The notes under the pieces were generated by a model that worked only from the letters and a program-made list of their open reading frames with translations, was not told the origin of the DNA and did no database searches. From Owenia fusiformis (Eukaryota; Annelida; Polychaeta; Sabellida; Oweniidae), in contig CAIIXF020000006.1 of assembly GCA_903813345.2 (NCBI GenBank), forward strand, positions 25,119,936 through 25,183,935: DNA of 64,000 nucleotides, written 5' to 3'. Positions 15,301-25,112 of the stretch are shown here, piece after piece (position 1 is the stretch's first letter; every line of letters starts with the position of its first letter). A program made the position numbers and the translations under genes.

Positions 15301-18300
15301 TTATTCGCGTGTCCCGCAATGTCCCGCGAATTCCCGCAAATGACGGCTTTGACCTCCGCGAATTTTCAAAATTGTAACAATCCCCGAGGCTAAATAATTG
15401 TGATTATATTGTGATATAAGAAGCTAAGCTTTTTGCACTTTTGAGGAGTCAAGTTTACCTAATTTGAAAAGTGCTGCCGAACTCCCAGTGCATCAGATCA
15501 TCGAAGACTGCTTTTGGAAGGAGCATATAGTACACTTATAAAACTATGATTTTGATCCAAATAACACCATAGTTGGCTTCTAGCATGCCGTTTGGTATCA
15601 AAATAAAGAGGAAGAGTGCAAATTTCATTTTAATTACGGAAAAAGGGATGTATGTCACGATTAGTTCCAACGTTGGCCTTTTTACTACGCGTGTCACGGC
15701 CTTCATCTCAGAACTGAACGAATGTTAGCAAACGCGAGTTCCAATAAATGGACACTGATATCTCGAAAAGAAACCTGACTCCCCATAATTTGATGTAGTA
15801 TAATCGAACCCCTATACGAATAGGTATTTTGATATATAACACTATGGGGGTAAATGTTTCATAGTTGGTCACGAACGCCAAGTGCAAAGTATTCACAAGA
15901 ATTTTTGAATTTTGTGTCGGATTACGGTACTCACACCTAAAGCGTGGTTTTTGATAGTTTAATAATAGTTCTATGCGTATTGTGTGTAATTGTGTGGAAT
16001 TGTGTTGACGTTTACTTAAGTTAAGTGCATTATATTTGATAAATCAGTATCTGAAAGTTTGATTCAAAAATACTTTTACATTAAAAATCCCTTGAATGTC
16101 CTGCGACATCCCGCAAAAGGTGGATGTCCCGCAAAATCCCGCGAATTTAGGGCACTTTGTCTGGAAAAATTATCCCTCTCTGAAGTCTTTGGTGGTTACC
16201 CTGTTAATTGTCCCGCAAGTAGCGTGTTTGTCCCTCGAATGGTCCCGCGAAATCCCGCGAATTTGATCAAAATTTGACCTTTTAGCGCAATCACGCAAAT
16301 CCCTTAAATGTCCCGCGAAATCCCGCGAATTTAGGTGGATGTCCCGCAAAATCCCGCGAATTTTTGGAACTGGGTCTAAAAAATCTGTCCCGCGAGAAAA
16401 TCTTTGGGGGTTGACAGTACTGTAACAGTGAATAATAAAACAAATATTTCATTCTGTTGAGGTGAGTATCTGCTCATCTGTCAATGATTCCATCAATGTG
16501 TAATCTCATAAGTTCAAATATTAATGCTGATTGTCATGCAGTTCCATTTAGTAATAGGGTATAGCAAAAAATGTTCAATTTCATATTTTCATTTGTTGAA
16601 ACCAATAATACATACTTGAAATAAAGAAAATAAATAAAAGAAAATTTTATTCCGAGGCAACACTTCCTTCTTCAAACATTGTTATTTCACACAAAGCCAA
16701 CAATTTGTTCTTTCTTTGAACATCGTTAAAGATGAGCTCAGATCAGGCCTGTCAACTGTCCCGCAATTTGCGTATTTGTCACGCATTTGCTGAAGAATTT
16801 GAAGTCACGCCAGTTTTTTTTGCGTGACAGATAATGTCACGCAAAATACGCATTTTACCCGGTAATTGTCAAGCAAAAATATTTCTGTAGAAATTTTTTC
16901 GAAATATGTTTACGATACGGTAAAAATACGAACGCCGGAAAAAACCGAACGCAATTTGTTTGGATTTGTCACGCGAATCCCGTATGTGTCACGCATGTTC
17001 ATTGGAAATTTTTCGTACCTACCCCCCCCCCCCCCCCCCGTTGTCGATACCGCGAGCGTAGAGAGCGCGAAAAATTTGAGGTGTTCAAAGTTTGGCAAAG
17101 GTGCTCAAACTTTGGCCAAAGGTGTTTAAAAGTTGGCCAAAGGTGTTCAAAATTTGGACAAAAGTGTTCAGATTTGGACTTAGGTGTCCAACATTTTGAA
17201 GTCACTCATATTAGGTGGTCCCAAGTTGACAGCCCTGTCAGATGGAATTATTCAGTATTCCTGGAGAAATAAATGGTGCAAAACTCTATTCTCAGTAGAC
17301 ATTTCCATCAATCATTTTTGCTCTCTATTGATGATTTTGCGGACACAGATAATGTTGAAAAAATCTAAGAAATACATTTCTATGAGTATGACATGAATAC
17401 CTCCCAGGCCATCAATCTCTCTTCATAATCATAGACCTAAATAAGCCAACAGATCGTTAACCAACCAGATCAATACACAGCTAACCCTGTGTATGTGAAC
17501 ACCACTTGAAAATAATCACCTCACATTGTGAACACCACTGTGTATGTGAACACCACTTGAAAATAATCACCTCACATTGTGAACACCACTGTGAATGTGA
17601 ACACCACTTGAAAATAATCACCTCACATTGTGAACACCACTGTGTATGTGAACACCACTTGAAAATAATCATCTCACAATATGAACACCTCTCATGTTAC
17701 TCATGTGATATGGGGATGATTTTTTACCTTTTGATTGAAATTACACATTTGTGTGTTTTGATGATCTCTCACTTCTGAGCAGGATGGATCTAATCAGTTT
17801 AGTATTGATACTTAGTATTTATTTGCATCTCACGTTCATTATTTAAAAAAATACAAAATATTTATTCGTGGTGTAATTTGATTTTGCTAAGGAGGGATGA
17901 TGTTAAGCATTTATTGATTTGCCCTTGTCTAGCAGTACCATGATAATGTCACAACCATCATGTTAATTTATTGCCTTACAAGATATTGCGATCAGATTGA
18001 GTGTCCTAATCAAGCATGACACTAAATCAGTGCCTCACGACATTTATGGATGATACTAGTAGCTATAGATATAGTCTTCTTAATTATATATGGGTGTGGT
18101 GCACAAAGGATTTGAACAACAACAACAATACTTTCATAACGAGCACCATTATTCTTTTTCTAAAAATTAAATTCAATTTATACATTTTTGTTATTAATTA
18201 GTCATTTTCACATGTTTTGTTCATTACAGATGGGACATGTACTTAATCTCTTCACGTAGAAAAAATATTCTGCAATGTTTACGATCTTCAAATTAAATCT

Positions 18301-18702
18301 TGGGTACAGTTAGATGCAATTGGGAGACATTAAAAATGTTCAACTTCCTAAAACCCATCCAAGAAATCCATTTTCAATAAGTGAAATAACTGTGAGTTTT
18401 TCTACATTGTCAGTTTAATGGGTGCCTCCATTCTCACATTGAGTTCCTCATGGTTAAAAAGTAATCTTCGGATTGATATGGTGATTACGTTAACATTGTT
18501 GAATTTGGTTTTGAGATGATCTCTTTTATGAGATTTAAATCTTAAGATCATACCAGGATTGTCAATTTAAGTGTATTTCTTGTATTTGTAGAATAAAGAT
18601 GGTCGCTTAACAAGGGACGAATTCAAGGAAGGCTCAAAATGTGATCCGTGGATTGTACAAGCTTTATCCATGGACCTCCCCAGTGCGCCACACCAGCATT
18701 AG
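309..18702 (+). CDS. Neuronal calcium sensor, NCS-1/frequenin-like (3' part of gene, five exons)
   Basis: EF-hand calcium sensor of the recoverin/NCS superfamily, which in animals regulates ion channels, receptors and PI4-kinase at membranes. Coding exons: 309-357, 11171-11260, 12222-12300, 13472-13638, 18592-18702 (stop TAG). All introns are GT-AG and all phases join. The spliced piece reads [11 protein letters not shown], then [48 protein letters not shown] and [14 protein letters not shown]. These are hallmark NCS-1 stretches and are closer to NCS-1 than to neurocalcin or KChIP from memory. Three canonical EF loops are visible: [12 protein letters not shown] (split by an intron after K), [12 protein letters not shown] and [12 protein letters not shown] (split after T). 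The usual degenerate EF1 and N-myristoylated start must lie left of position 1. The C-terminus ([11 protein letters not shown]) differs from the usual YDGLV-type end. Exon 2 is followed by a 44-bp array that repeats its own donor. A minus-strand gene is nested in the first intron. Confidence 0.93.
597..1326. mobile_element. Inverted-repeat (MITE/foldback-like) element, 730 bp
   Basis: Ends are exact inverted copies: GGTATCGATATGGTGAAC at 597-614 and its reverse complement at 1309-1326. Inside, a second symmetric block appears: the sequence around 860-925 (TTTAGGTCTCTCAATATTG, TTTTGGTTGATTTTAAAAAG) returns in reverse complement at about 985-1060. No transposase frame is present. Confidence 0.65.
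1699..2520 (-). CDS. Intronless nested gene: 273-residue protein with five TKPTVAS-type repeats, function unknown
   Basis: A single open frame on the strand opposite the host NCS gene. It starts at 2520 (context GAGATAATGG), with an in-frame TGA at 2538-2536 upstream, and ends with TGA at 1701-1699. Five degenerate motifs recur: ITKPTIAS (19-26), VTTPTVAS (71-78), IRSSTIAS (121-128), LTKPTVAS (195-202), LTRPTKAT (252-259). Most follow an acidic/IV-R lead such as [16 protein letters not shown] or EFEEIISR. The protein is basic, rich in Tyr/His/Ser, with no signal peptide or membrane segment. Short spaced repeats of this sort occur in axonemal and ciliary microtubule proteins, so a cilium or sperm role is possible, but that is only an inference. 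The lack of introns among intron-rich genes fits a retrogene. A TTTATT (AATAAA on the minus strand) near 1459 could be the polyadenylation signal. Confidence 0.7.
   Translation of the reverse strand: MAYKSPVSPRDYQIILDNITKPTIASKAAHCEFDAQDAHIDYILRSDPVYRKVKSPRPVHDSDIDKIVNRVTTPTVASCVGRRNFNQQAQHFQYLYKTDYKFGRHKRANSAKEVSNITCRIRSSTIASQNREIKYDIHSHYSNHSSRSLPDIAMSTDDNNKPTLQGKGYMSGYDRHYGGLMTVNPGEMKDIVTRLTKPTVASEGGKAYENKTFVYVPTPKLKTLPVIAGLETRYLGGKKVSKQEFEEIISRLTRPTKATQGPAPTWAKRPATR
3332..3460. repeat. Short tandem repeat, about 19-20 bp unit
   Basis: About six copies of a unit like GGCATACAATATTATTATTA lie in the NCS intron. Small reading frames here are repeat translation, not genes. Confidence 0.85.
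3461..7571. other. AT-rich intronic DNA, no feature recognised
   Basis: Interior of the first visible NCS intron. I looked for splice-bounded conserved frames on both strands and saw none. The small open frames lack family similarity. Confidence 0.6.
7572..11137. mobile_element. Large foldback element, about 3.57 kb, with 1.6-kb inverted arms
   Basis: The left end ATTAGTACCGTGGGTACTGG (7572) is the inverted match of the right end CCCACGGTACTAAT (to 11137). The left arm runs to about 9206 and the right arm from about 9452, and they are reverse complements along their length. Each arm is built of subrepeats of roughly 340-360 bp (landmarks: GACATGG..TTTTACA and CAAAATGGCCGCCATTTT-like blocks). 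The inner ends carry (GGAC)n or (GTCC)n runs. This architecture (long inverted arms of tandem subrepeats, no obvious transposase) is that of foldback-type elements. The right end abuts NCS exon 2. Confidence 0.8.
9105..9185. repeat. (GGAC/AGAC)n simple repeat in foldback left arm
   Basis: A GGACAGAC/GGACGGAC tetranucleotide run. The complementary GTCC/GTCT run sits at about 9476-9525 in the right arm. Confidence 0.9.
11131..11170 (+). promoter_or_regulatory. Branch point and acceptor of NCS exon 2, partly supplied by the element end
   Basis: TACTAAT at 11131-11137 is a perfect branch-point-type heptamer about 35 nt before the CTCCAG acceptor, followed by a T-rich tract. The heptamer is also the terminal sequence of the foldback element. 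Confidence 0.5.
11171..11260 (+). CDS. NCS-1-like gene, exon encoding [18 protein letters not shown] and the start of EF2
   Basis: Thirty in-frame codons between acceptor CTCCAG and donor GTAAGT, phase 0 to 0. Its last 37 nt and the donor are copied eight more times downstream (to 11612) with a 44-bp period. Only the first donor keeps the frame with the next exon. The second gives a +44 nt frameshift, and from the third onward the TAA at 11306-11308 is included. A foldback transposable element ends only 33 bp upstream of this exon. Confidence 0.92.
11224..11612 (+). repeat. 44-bp tandem array duplicating the end of NCS exon 2 and its donor
   Basis: Nine near-identical units, each with the exon end (TTTGATGCCAATAAG) followed by GTAAG. 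Donor-like GT dinucleotides are at 11261, 11305, 11349, 11393, 11437, 11481, 11525, 11569 and 11613, an exact 44-bp period. The eighth has CGGTAAG in place of AGGTAAG and the ninth reads GGTATGTG. Copies differ by only a few bases (for example TTC for TTT), so the expansion is recent or homogenised. Confidence 0.95.
12222..12300 (+). CDS. NCS-1-like gene, EF2 exon
   Basis: 79 nt, acceptor TTTTAG, donor GTAAGC. It encodes [24 protein letters not shown] and one base of the following Trp codon. It joins the previous exon inside the EF2 loop. Confidence 0.92.
12436..12500. repeat. Hairpin with GC-rich core
   Basis: GCGGGCAGATATA occurs twice, and the second copy (about 12469) is directly followed by its reverse complement TATATCTGCCCGC. 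It belongs to a set of similar hairpins in this window. Confidence 0.7.
12795..12925. repeat. Long hairpin with GC-rich loop
   Basis: The arm with GGGATTATCCC and GGCCAATATAATATATTT is mirrored by AAATATATTATATTGGCC and GGGATAATCCC. The loop CTCGGGACCTGCGGCCCTCGG is itself partly self-complementary. Confidence 0.8.
13068..13373. repeat. About 20-bp minisatellite in NCS intron
   Basis: Roughly fifteen copies of TTGAATTTGCCTCACTTATT-like units alternate ATTTGAA, ATTTAAA and ATTTTAA. The array ends about 100 bp before the EF3 exon but does not include its splice site. Confidence 0.9.
13472..13638 (+). CDS. NCS-1-like gene, EF3 exon
   Basis: 167 nt, acceptor TTCCAG, donor GTAAGT. It completes W, then encodes [17 protein letters not shown] (canonical EF3), [27 protein letters not shown]. 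It leaves in phase 0 at the first residues of EF4. Confidence 0.93.
13639..15240. other. NCS intron DNA without a recognised feature
   Basis: AT-rich. Two minus-strand frames near 14489-14940 contain a Cys/His-rich stretch vaguely like the tail of LINE reverse transcriptases, but too short to call. Confidence 0.5.
15243..16420. mobile_element. TCCCGCGAAT-rich repeat element with inverted ends
   Basis: Begins AGCTGTCAAGTGTCCCGCGA and ends near TTGACAGTACT. Many copies of TCCCGCGAAT or TCCCGCAAAT cluster in both flanks around AT-rich middle DNA. A related copy follows at 16749. Confidence 0.55.
16749..17240. mobile_element. Second TGTCAA...TTGACA repeat element
   Basis: Starts TGTCAACTGTCCCGCAA and ends AGTTGACAGCCCTGTCA. 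It contains TGTCACGC repeats, a run of C residues near 17021-17039 and several AAAGTTTGGCCAAAGGTG-like short repeats at 17080-17200. Confidence 0.55.
17487..17690. repeat. 51-bp minisatellite, four copies
   Basis: The unit includes GTGAACACCACTTGAAAATA then ATCACCTCACATTGTGAACA. Strict 51-bp spacing keeps small frames open on both strands. Confidence 0.9.
18592..18702 (+). CDS. NCS-1-like gene, terminal coding exon
   Basis: 111 nt, acceptor TTGTAG. It encodes [17 protein letters not shown] (rest of EF4), [19 protein letters not shown] and TAG. I saw no canonical AATAAA within the first few hundred bases after the stop, so the 3' UTR end is not placed. Confidence 0.92.
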   Translation, partial: NKDGRLTRDEFKEGSKCDPWIVQALSMDLPSAPHQH

Positions 18703-21000
18703 CTAACTTACTATATGGTGCTAGATGGACAGATAATCAGCCAAATGACTGGAGCAAAGGAAGTCTAATCTGAGTAAAACTTAGTTATTAGATGATTATG
18801 TGTTACATTTGACTGTTATGAGGATGGTGCCATGAGCAGGTGAAAAAAATTGTATGGACATACCCCTACATTCTTTTTTAGATTTCTTATCGTAAAACCT
18901 GAGAAAATGAGAAAATAGGCCAAGTTCTGGTTCTAGAGACATTAGTGGCAAGTTCCACTTCAGTCTAAAAACAAAATCGAGAAATTAGTTATTATCACAA
19001 GATTTCAAAATATCCTCAAACTTAACTTTTATGATTTCGATATTTCTTTTTGAAAAATGTCAAACAATTTTTATGCTATGAAAAGTAACGTATTTGATGA
19101 TTTAGCATTGTTTTCAAACTTTACATGGGCCCTTTAAAACACAAATGAAACCATCTTATGGATAAATCTGAACAGTCAACTGTTATACAGAACTTATATG
19201 ACTTAGTTATGTTTAACAACAATTAACTAATAACTGAGTAGTTAAGTTATATAAGTAGTCATGTACTAACAACAGAATGATCCTATGCATAGAAATCATG
19301 CTTGCCAGGCTAAAGGACAGAAAAGCTAAAGGACAGAAAAGCTAAAGGACAGAAAAGGCTGACAAACAAAGAATCAAACCAGAAGTTGGATATTAGTATT
19401 GGATAAAGGACTTTGAATAATAAGCAAGAAAACGAATCATACATTCCATTCTTGGACCAACGATTAGTGTAATGACTTTAAATACAATAGTTTTAAACAG
19501 ACATTCCACACCGATTTAGATTTTTAACCAATGATATCTTAGTCTTTTATTCACTTCCACTTTCTATATTTAAGGATATCGATTAGGCCAAGGGTTAGAT
19601 TAATCAACTAATAATATAAGATTGCCCAGTCATATAGTTTCCATAGGAAAACAAGGACTATGTAGTTGACATTTTTTTTATTGATACATGCTATCAATAT
19701 ATGCTATCAATCAGCTTCCCCAGATCAATATTAAGTGACTTTGGGTCTCTTAGTTGATCCTTATGTTGCACCTTGGTTCAATTAGATACTATAACCAGAT
19801 CTCAACGTACCATGAGCATTTCAGGATATTAAGGATTGAGCTGATCATATTTCTGAGTTCTCTTATGCATTTAGTCTCATGCCTTAGCTCTATAATACCA
19901 CCAAGCAGGCTGCCAGTATCATGAGGTCTAGTTACTAGCTAGTACCCGTGAAATATATATAACTCTCATGTTCTTGACATTTAATTTAAGTTGCAATTTC
20001 CAATCAAAATCTTTGAATCTAATCCTCTCTCTGTCACAGTAAAACAAACTAAGCCTTTTCTCTATATACAGTATACGGTCACTCATAATCATTAATCAAT
20101 TTTCGCTGAATCATCATCAAAGAACCATTAATGGCAGTCTGTGAAACATTCCACTGTCAGCAAATGTTGGGAAGCAGTGTACTATCAAACATTTGGAATT
20201 TGATATGTCGAAGCAGATGCATTATGTCGCATATTAAAGCCAATAGGTTATTTTATGGTCTCATTTGTTATGGTCTCACTTGTTATGGACTCATTTGTTA
20301 TGGTCTCATTTGTGAATTTTACATGTATGAATGTATGATACCATTGATGTGGAGAAAACATTTCTGAAATCCATGTAGTGTTTCTATTTTCATCATGGAG
20401 TACCTTGAAGAGTACCATTCAGATATTGTACTTATGTATTTTGCAGTTATTCATTCATTCCTGCTCAGAGCAAAGCACTTTAGTATGTGCAATTTCTCTT
20501 TGCCTCAATTCAGATTTTGAACAACTTACTCCAATCTCAAGTGTTGGATGTTCTGGTATTTTCAGATCATCCATTACTTTTAATTTAAAGTACAATAAAA
20601 CTTTTAGTTCAATTTCTCGCATTAAGCTCATGTGTTTGAATTTTTTTTTCTTTATTTATTTCAAATTAATACATCTATTACAAAACATAGACTGTCAAAG
20701 TTTAAAACATTGGTTTCAGTTGGTATATGATGAAGATGGTTAAACACCCTTATTATGTCAACTACTCGCTTGTGTTTCACTTGTTAGAGGTTTTACTGTA
20801 ATTCAATCAAGCTTAGAGTAATCCCAATAGGTTGTTGTAAGATATCAGACACTTGTAAATACTCATAGAGTTTGTATCATCAGAGAAATAATGTGAAACA
20901 TTGTGATATGTGAATCCATTCATTATTCTGACGCCAGAAAGTTTATATTGGCCTCAGAAGGGTTATGTTGATGACAAATGAGTTAATGCAGTCTTCGAAA
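18703..21000. other. Intergenic: NCS 3' flank
   Basis: Probable 3' UTR at the left, then AT-rich DNA. A triplicated CTAAAGGACAGAAAAG lies near 19311-19360 and four TTATGGTCTCATTTG-like copies at about 20253-20311. No conserved frame was recognised. Confidence 0.6.
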
Positions 21001-21775
21001 GGTTATATTTGCTTCAGAAACATAAATACAAATGTACTCTCCTTGGAAGGGTTAAACTGTCCTAGGAAAGATTAGAATATCCTAGGAAGGGTTAAACTGG
21101 CTTTAGAAGGGGTATACTGTCATTAGAAAGGCTACATTGACCCAAGAAGGTTAATACTTGTCTCAGAACAGTTATATTGACCTCAGAAAGGTTATGTTTG
21201 CCACAGATGGGTTAAACTGGCCTCAGAAGGGTAACATTGACATCAGAAAGGTTACATTGGCCTCAAAAATGTCTTACTGGCACTAGAAGGATAATTTTGA
21301 CCTAAGAATGGTTATACTGGCCCTAGAAGGGTTACAGTGGTCTCAAAATGACTGTATTGACCAGAGAAATGTTATATTTGCCTCAGAAAGGTTACACTGG
21401 CCCTAAAAGGTCTATATCGACCAAAGAAGGGTGATATTGGCCTCAGATATGTTATACTCTCCTCAGAAGGGTTACAATAGCCCCAGTAGTATTATACTGG
21501 CCTATGAAGGATTATATTCACCTAGGAATTGGTGCACTGGCCTCTGAAGTGTTATATTGGCCTCAGAAGCCTTTTTTCTCAGAACAGTTATACTGGCTCT
21601 AAAAGGGTTATATTGCAGTCAAAAGGTTTATATTGCCCTCAAAAGGTTTATATTGCCCTCAGAAGGGTTATATTGCCCTCAGAAGGGTTATATTGCTCTC
21701 AGAAGGTTTGTATTGCCCTCAGAAGGTTATATTGCCCTCAGAAGGTTTATAATTGCCCTCAGAAGGATTATGGGC
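20935..21775. repeat. About 20-21 bp minisatellite, degenerate to the left and homogeneous to the right
   Basis: About forty units of the type CCTCAGAAGGGTTATATTGG. The right end (about 21600-21770) is nearly perfect while the left is diverged. Overlapping small frames reading LYCPQK or LRRFI repeats are by-products. Confidence 0.85.
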
Positions 21776-21954
21776 CATGTCATGCTTGAAGAAGTATTTA
21801 AACCATGTTTTGAGATTATTGTATATTATGCATGCATGAGTAATGTAGTCAAAATGTATGATTTGCCAAGAATGTCGCTTTTATATTGGACTTACCTGGT
21901 TAGTGCATGCAAGAGTATTTTACATGCATGCAATAGTAGCCTGTTGACATAATA

Positions 21955-22370
21955 GAGTATTCTACATACATCCTTGGGTATAGTACGTCTGAGGATATTC
22001 CACATATATGCTAGAGTATTTAACATATATGTTAGGATATTTGACATATATGTTAGGATATTTGACATATATGTTAAGGTATTTTACATAATTATATGTT
22101 AGGATATTTGACATATAATAGGATATTTGACATATATGTTAAGGTATTTAACATATATGTTAGGATATTTGACATATGTTAGGATATTTGACATATATGT
22201 TAAGGTATTTTACATAATTATATGTTAGGATATTTGACATATATGTTAAGGTATTTGACAAACATGTTAGGATATGTAACATAAATGTTAAGGTATTCAA
22301 CTTGTATGTTAAGGTATTTGACATATATTAGGATATTTTACATATATGTAAGGGTATTCTACACATTGAC
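21955..22370. repeat. About 21-bp minisatellite
   Basis: Some eighteen units of ATGTTAGGATATTTGACATA type, including a higher-order step where ATAATTATATGTTAGG recurs. Confidence 0.85.
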
Positions 22371-22709
22371 TTGGTTAATCTGCTATGCTATATATACTGT
22401 ATACTAAAGTCTCTAATCCAATATGAAAGCTATGAAGCAAAGTCTGTCTAGGGACTTGAATCACTTCTGTAAATTAGACCAAGAAGTCTGGATGTCTTGT
22501 GGGGTTTGCATTAACTGGACGAATAGAAGAACCTGATCTTAATATCTAGAGACTCTGATATCGTATTCTAGCTTTATGATTATAGTTATCAATACAGTAA
22601 TAGTGTTGCAATTTGATTCTTGTCGTCAGGCCTCCTAGAGTGATTCATTTGGTCGTCTGGTCCCCAACCTCATTTTTACAATGCGAATATTGATTCTTTA
22701 GTCGTGAAC

Positions 22710-22850
22710 CACCAGTTCCTTTCTCCCTAACTTATTTCTCCACTCCCAAATCAAGTTCCCACATTGCAAATCACACAGCTGATCTTGGGAAGGGAACTCA
22801 ATGCGTAAGTGGAGAAATAAGTTTGGGAGAGAGGAACTGGTTGTTCGGGA
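22710..22850. repeat. Imperfect hairpin
   Basis: CCAGTTCCTTTCTCC and TTATTTCTCCACT at the left are mirrored by AGTGGAGAAATAAG and GGAGAGAGGAACTGG at the right. Confidence 0.7.
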
Positions 22851-24615
22851 CTTAAGAACAAACATTCGTGCTTTGAGAATATGGTGCGAGTGGAAGGAAT
22901 GTGGTGAGAGAGGTCGGACTGATGACTGTGTGAGTCAAGTCTTAGAGGCTTGAGTCATTTAGATTGTAAACTCTTCCATCATTCGTCTTATCATGATATT
23001 GAGAAATATATATGTAACTTAATCATCACATATATTTGTACATATTAGCAATTAAATGTACAATTGCAGTATATAATACATTGAAATACACCCCCTCCAA
23101 AAAATTTGGCATTTCTTATTTCCTGCTTGATAGCATGTTACAAATTCTGTTTACAAGAGATAGTCTATTATGACAAATGAGGATTTTCTCAAATTTTGGT
23201 TCAGTAGGGGAGTCTGGGTTTCCAAATGTTTGGAGGGGGTGTATTTGCATGTACATGGAGATAGTCAGTGCTGGGGTATTTATTGTGTATGTAAATATGA
23301 TGTTGTCTTTTCGTGTATATTATAATTAGTTTTTTATAATAGTACTACGTATTTATGTCTCAGAATCTTAGAGAGAGTGCAATATAAAATGATGCACAAT
23401 AAATATAGGAGAATGTACAATATTAACAGGAGAGAGTACAATATTAGAGATTTGGAGGAGTATAATGACATTTCATGGCATACATTTTAAAAATGTATAG
23501 TTTAGAATGATGTTTCTTTATTACAAATTAGTTTTCAACTGACTTTGGAGCCACAATTTGGTTTCAAATGAGTGGTAATGGGGTACGGGTTCGTTTTACT
23601 CCATTATAAATGACACCTGGATTTTCTATCACCATTTCAAGACCATGGAGATTTGAGACTTTATACTTTCCAATAATGTCTAGATACACATCCCTTAAGT
23701 TTTGTATATTTTACATTTTTTATACACTGATCCACTGATGTATAGACTCTTGAAAATTCTCTTCTTTTTAACATGGGAAATCCTCACTTCAGCAAATCCA
23801 GGTGTCATTTATTTATGGTGAGCACTGTATACATTCTCTCTTTGCCAGTAGTATACATCTTTGCAAGAGAGCTCCCTTGAAATGAACATCTTTGTAGCTA
23901 TATCTTAAGCTTATAAACAATTTTCTATTAAAATATCTAATTATGATCAATTGTGCTTTATGGAGGCTTCAGTGGCTTCCAAAGCCAAATAGCTGTCTTG
24001 CCAGTGACTGATAATGTGGCAATCTTATCACCTTATACAGACATTTTCCTTATTAGGCAGTCACAGATGTATTTGATATTAAACTTATAAGTCATCATTA
24101 TTTAATAAATAAACTAGTCAATATTATTTGTCTTATTTTGTTTTGTTTTTTATAAAAGGTTGAGTGGATTCAATCGACCTTTCCAATAAACATGACTCCT
24201 TTTGATACACCTGGGCAATATTGGTTAGATTTATAATGTCAAGCTTTGCAGGCAATGATGTCTGTAAACAAAATTGTAAGAAGTTTTTTTTAAATAAGTT
24301 CATCTTATTACTGTGTTTAACTGTAAGTATGACATATCGGGGCAACCAATCAAAATTAGAATTATGTCATGTGGAATAGGTTTAAGAATCAACATATATG
24401 TAGTGCCTAAAAAGGGAACCCTTTGTATATTAGCTAATATGCTATATATTTCTAACGATTTGACATATCTTGGAATCTGTTGTGCCTAATATTGCATGAC
24501 AGTTCCGTTTCTCCCACGTTACTTAAGCCCACACACTATTAATTGACTGAGCTCTATACATTGTATGTACCAAGGGATCCTGTAGGGATTGTTGTGTTAT
24601 TGTCATGATAGAGGT
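22851..24615. other. Intergenic DNA with two dispersed inverted pairs
   Basis: AATACACCCCCTCCAAA near 23088 pairs with TTTGGAGGGGGTGTATT near 23229. AAATGACACCTGGATTT near 23608 pairs with AAATCCAGGTGTCATTT near 23796. Nothing gene-like was seen. Confidence 0.55.
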
Positions 24616-24619
24616 TATT

Positions 24620-24785
24620 TAATGGGAGGGATGGAATATGGATTTTATTCCGAGGGAAAATATGATATTGGCCAAGGAAAATATCATATTGACCGAGGGC
24701 GATAGCCCGAGTGTCAATATGATATTTTCTGAGGCCAATATCATATTTTCTCAAGGAATAAATCCATATTCCATCACGACCATCA
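24620..24785. repeat. Long nested hairpin with GC-rich loop
   Basis: GGAATATGGATTTTATTCC at the left pairs with GGAATAAATCCATATTCC at the right. Inside, AAATATGATATTGGCC pairs with GGCCAATATCATATTT. The loop reads CGAGGGCGATAGCCCGAG. Confidence 0.8.
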
Positions 24786-25016
24786 ATAACCTATTTATTT
24801 CATAATATTTTTTTTTCAATTTTAATGAAGTCATCAACATCCTCTGTTGCATACCTAGACATATTTGTCACAGTAATAGACCTTTGTCACAGTAATAGAC
24901 GTAAACTAGATGATAATAATTTCAATAATTTCAATTTTCCAAACGATTTTTTTACTTCCTGTAGAGATGTGCTAGACGAAAAGCGTAAAACTCAAGAGAA
25001 ATTACCGGGAATATTT

Positions 25017-25112
25017 CTGATAGGGATCTGATACGGGATTTTTGCTGATACGGGATCCAATACGGGATCTGATACGGGATTTTGGCTGATACGGGATCTG
25101 ATACGGGATTTT
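25017..25112. repeat. CTGATACGGGAT short tandem repeat
   Basis: About seven copies of (C/A)TGATACGGGATTTTT or shorter variants. Confidence 0.8.

Noticed and set aside
17481-17690. Regular repeats considered as a CRISPR array
   Set aside because: Strict 51-bp tandem units without unique spacers, in an animal genome; a minisatellite.
21529-21952. Open frames reading LYCPQK/ALRRFI repeats
   Set aside because: By-product of the 20-21 bp array; no start context, splice sites or family match.
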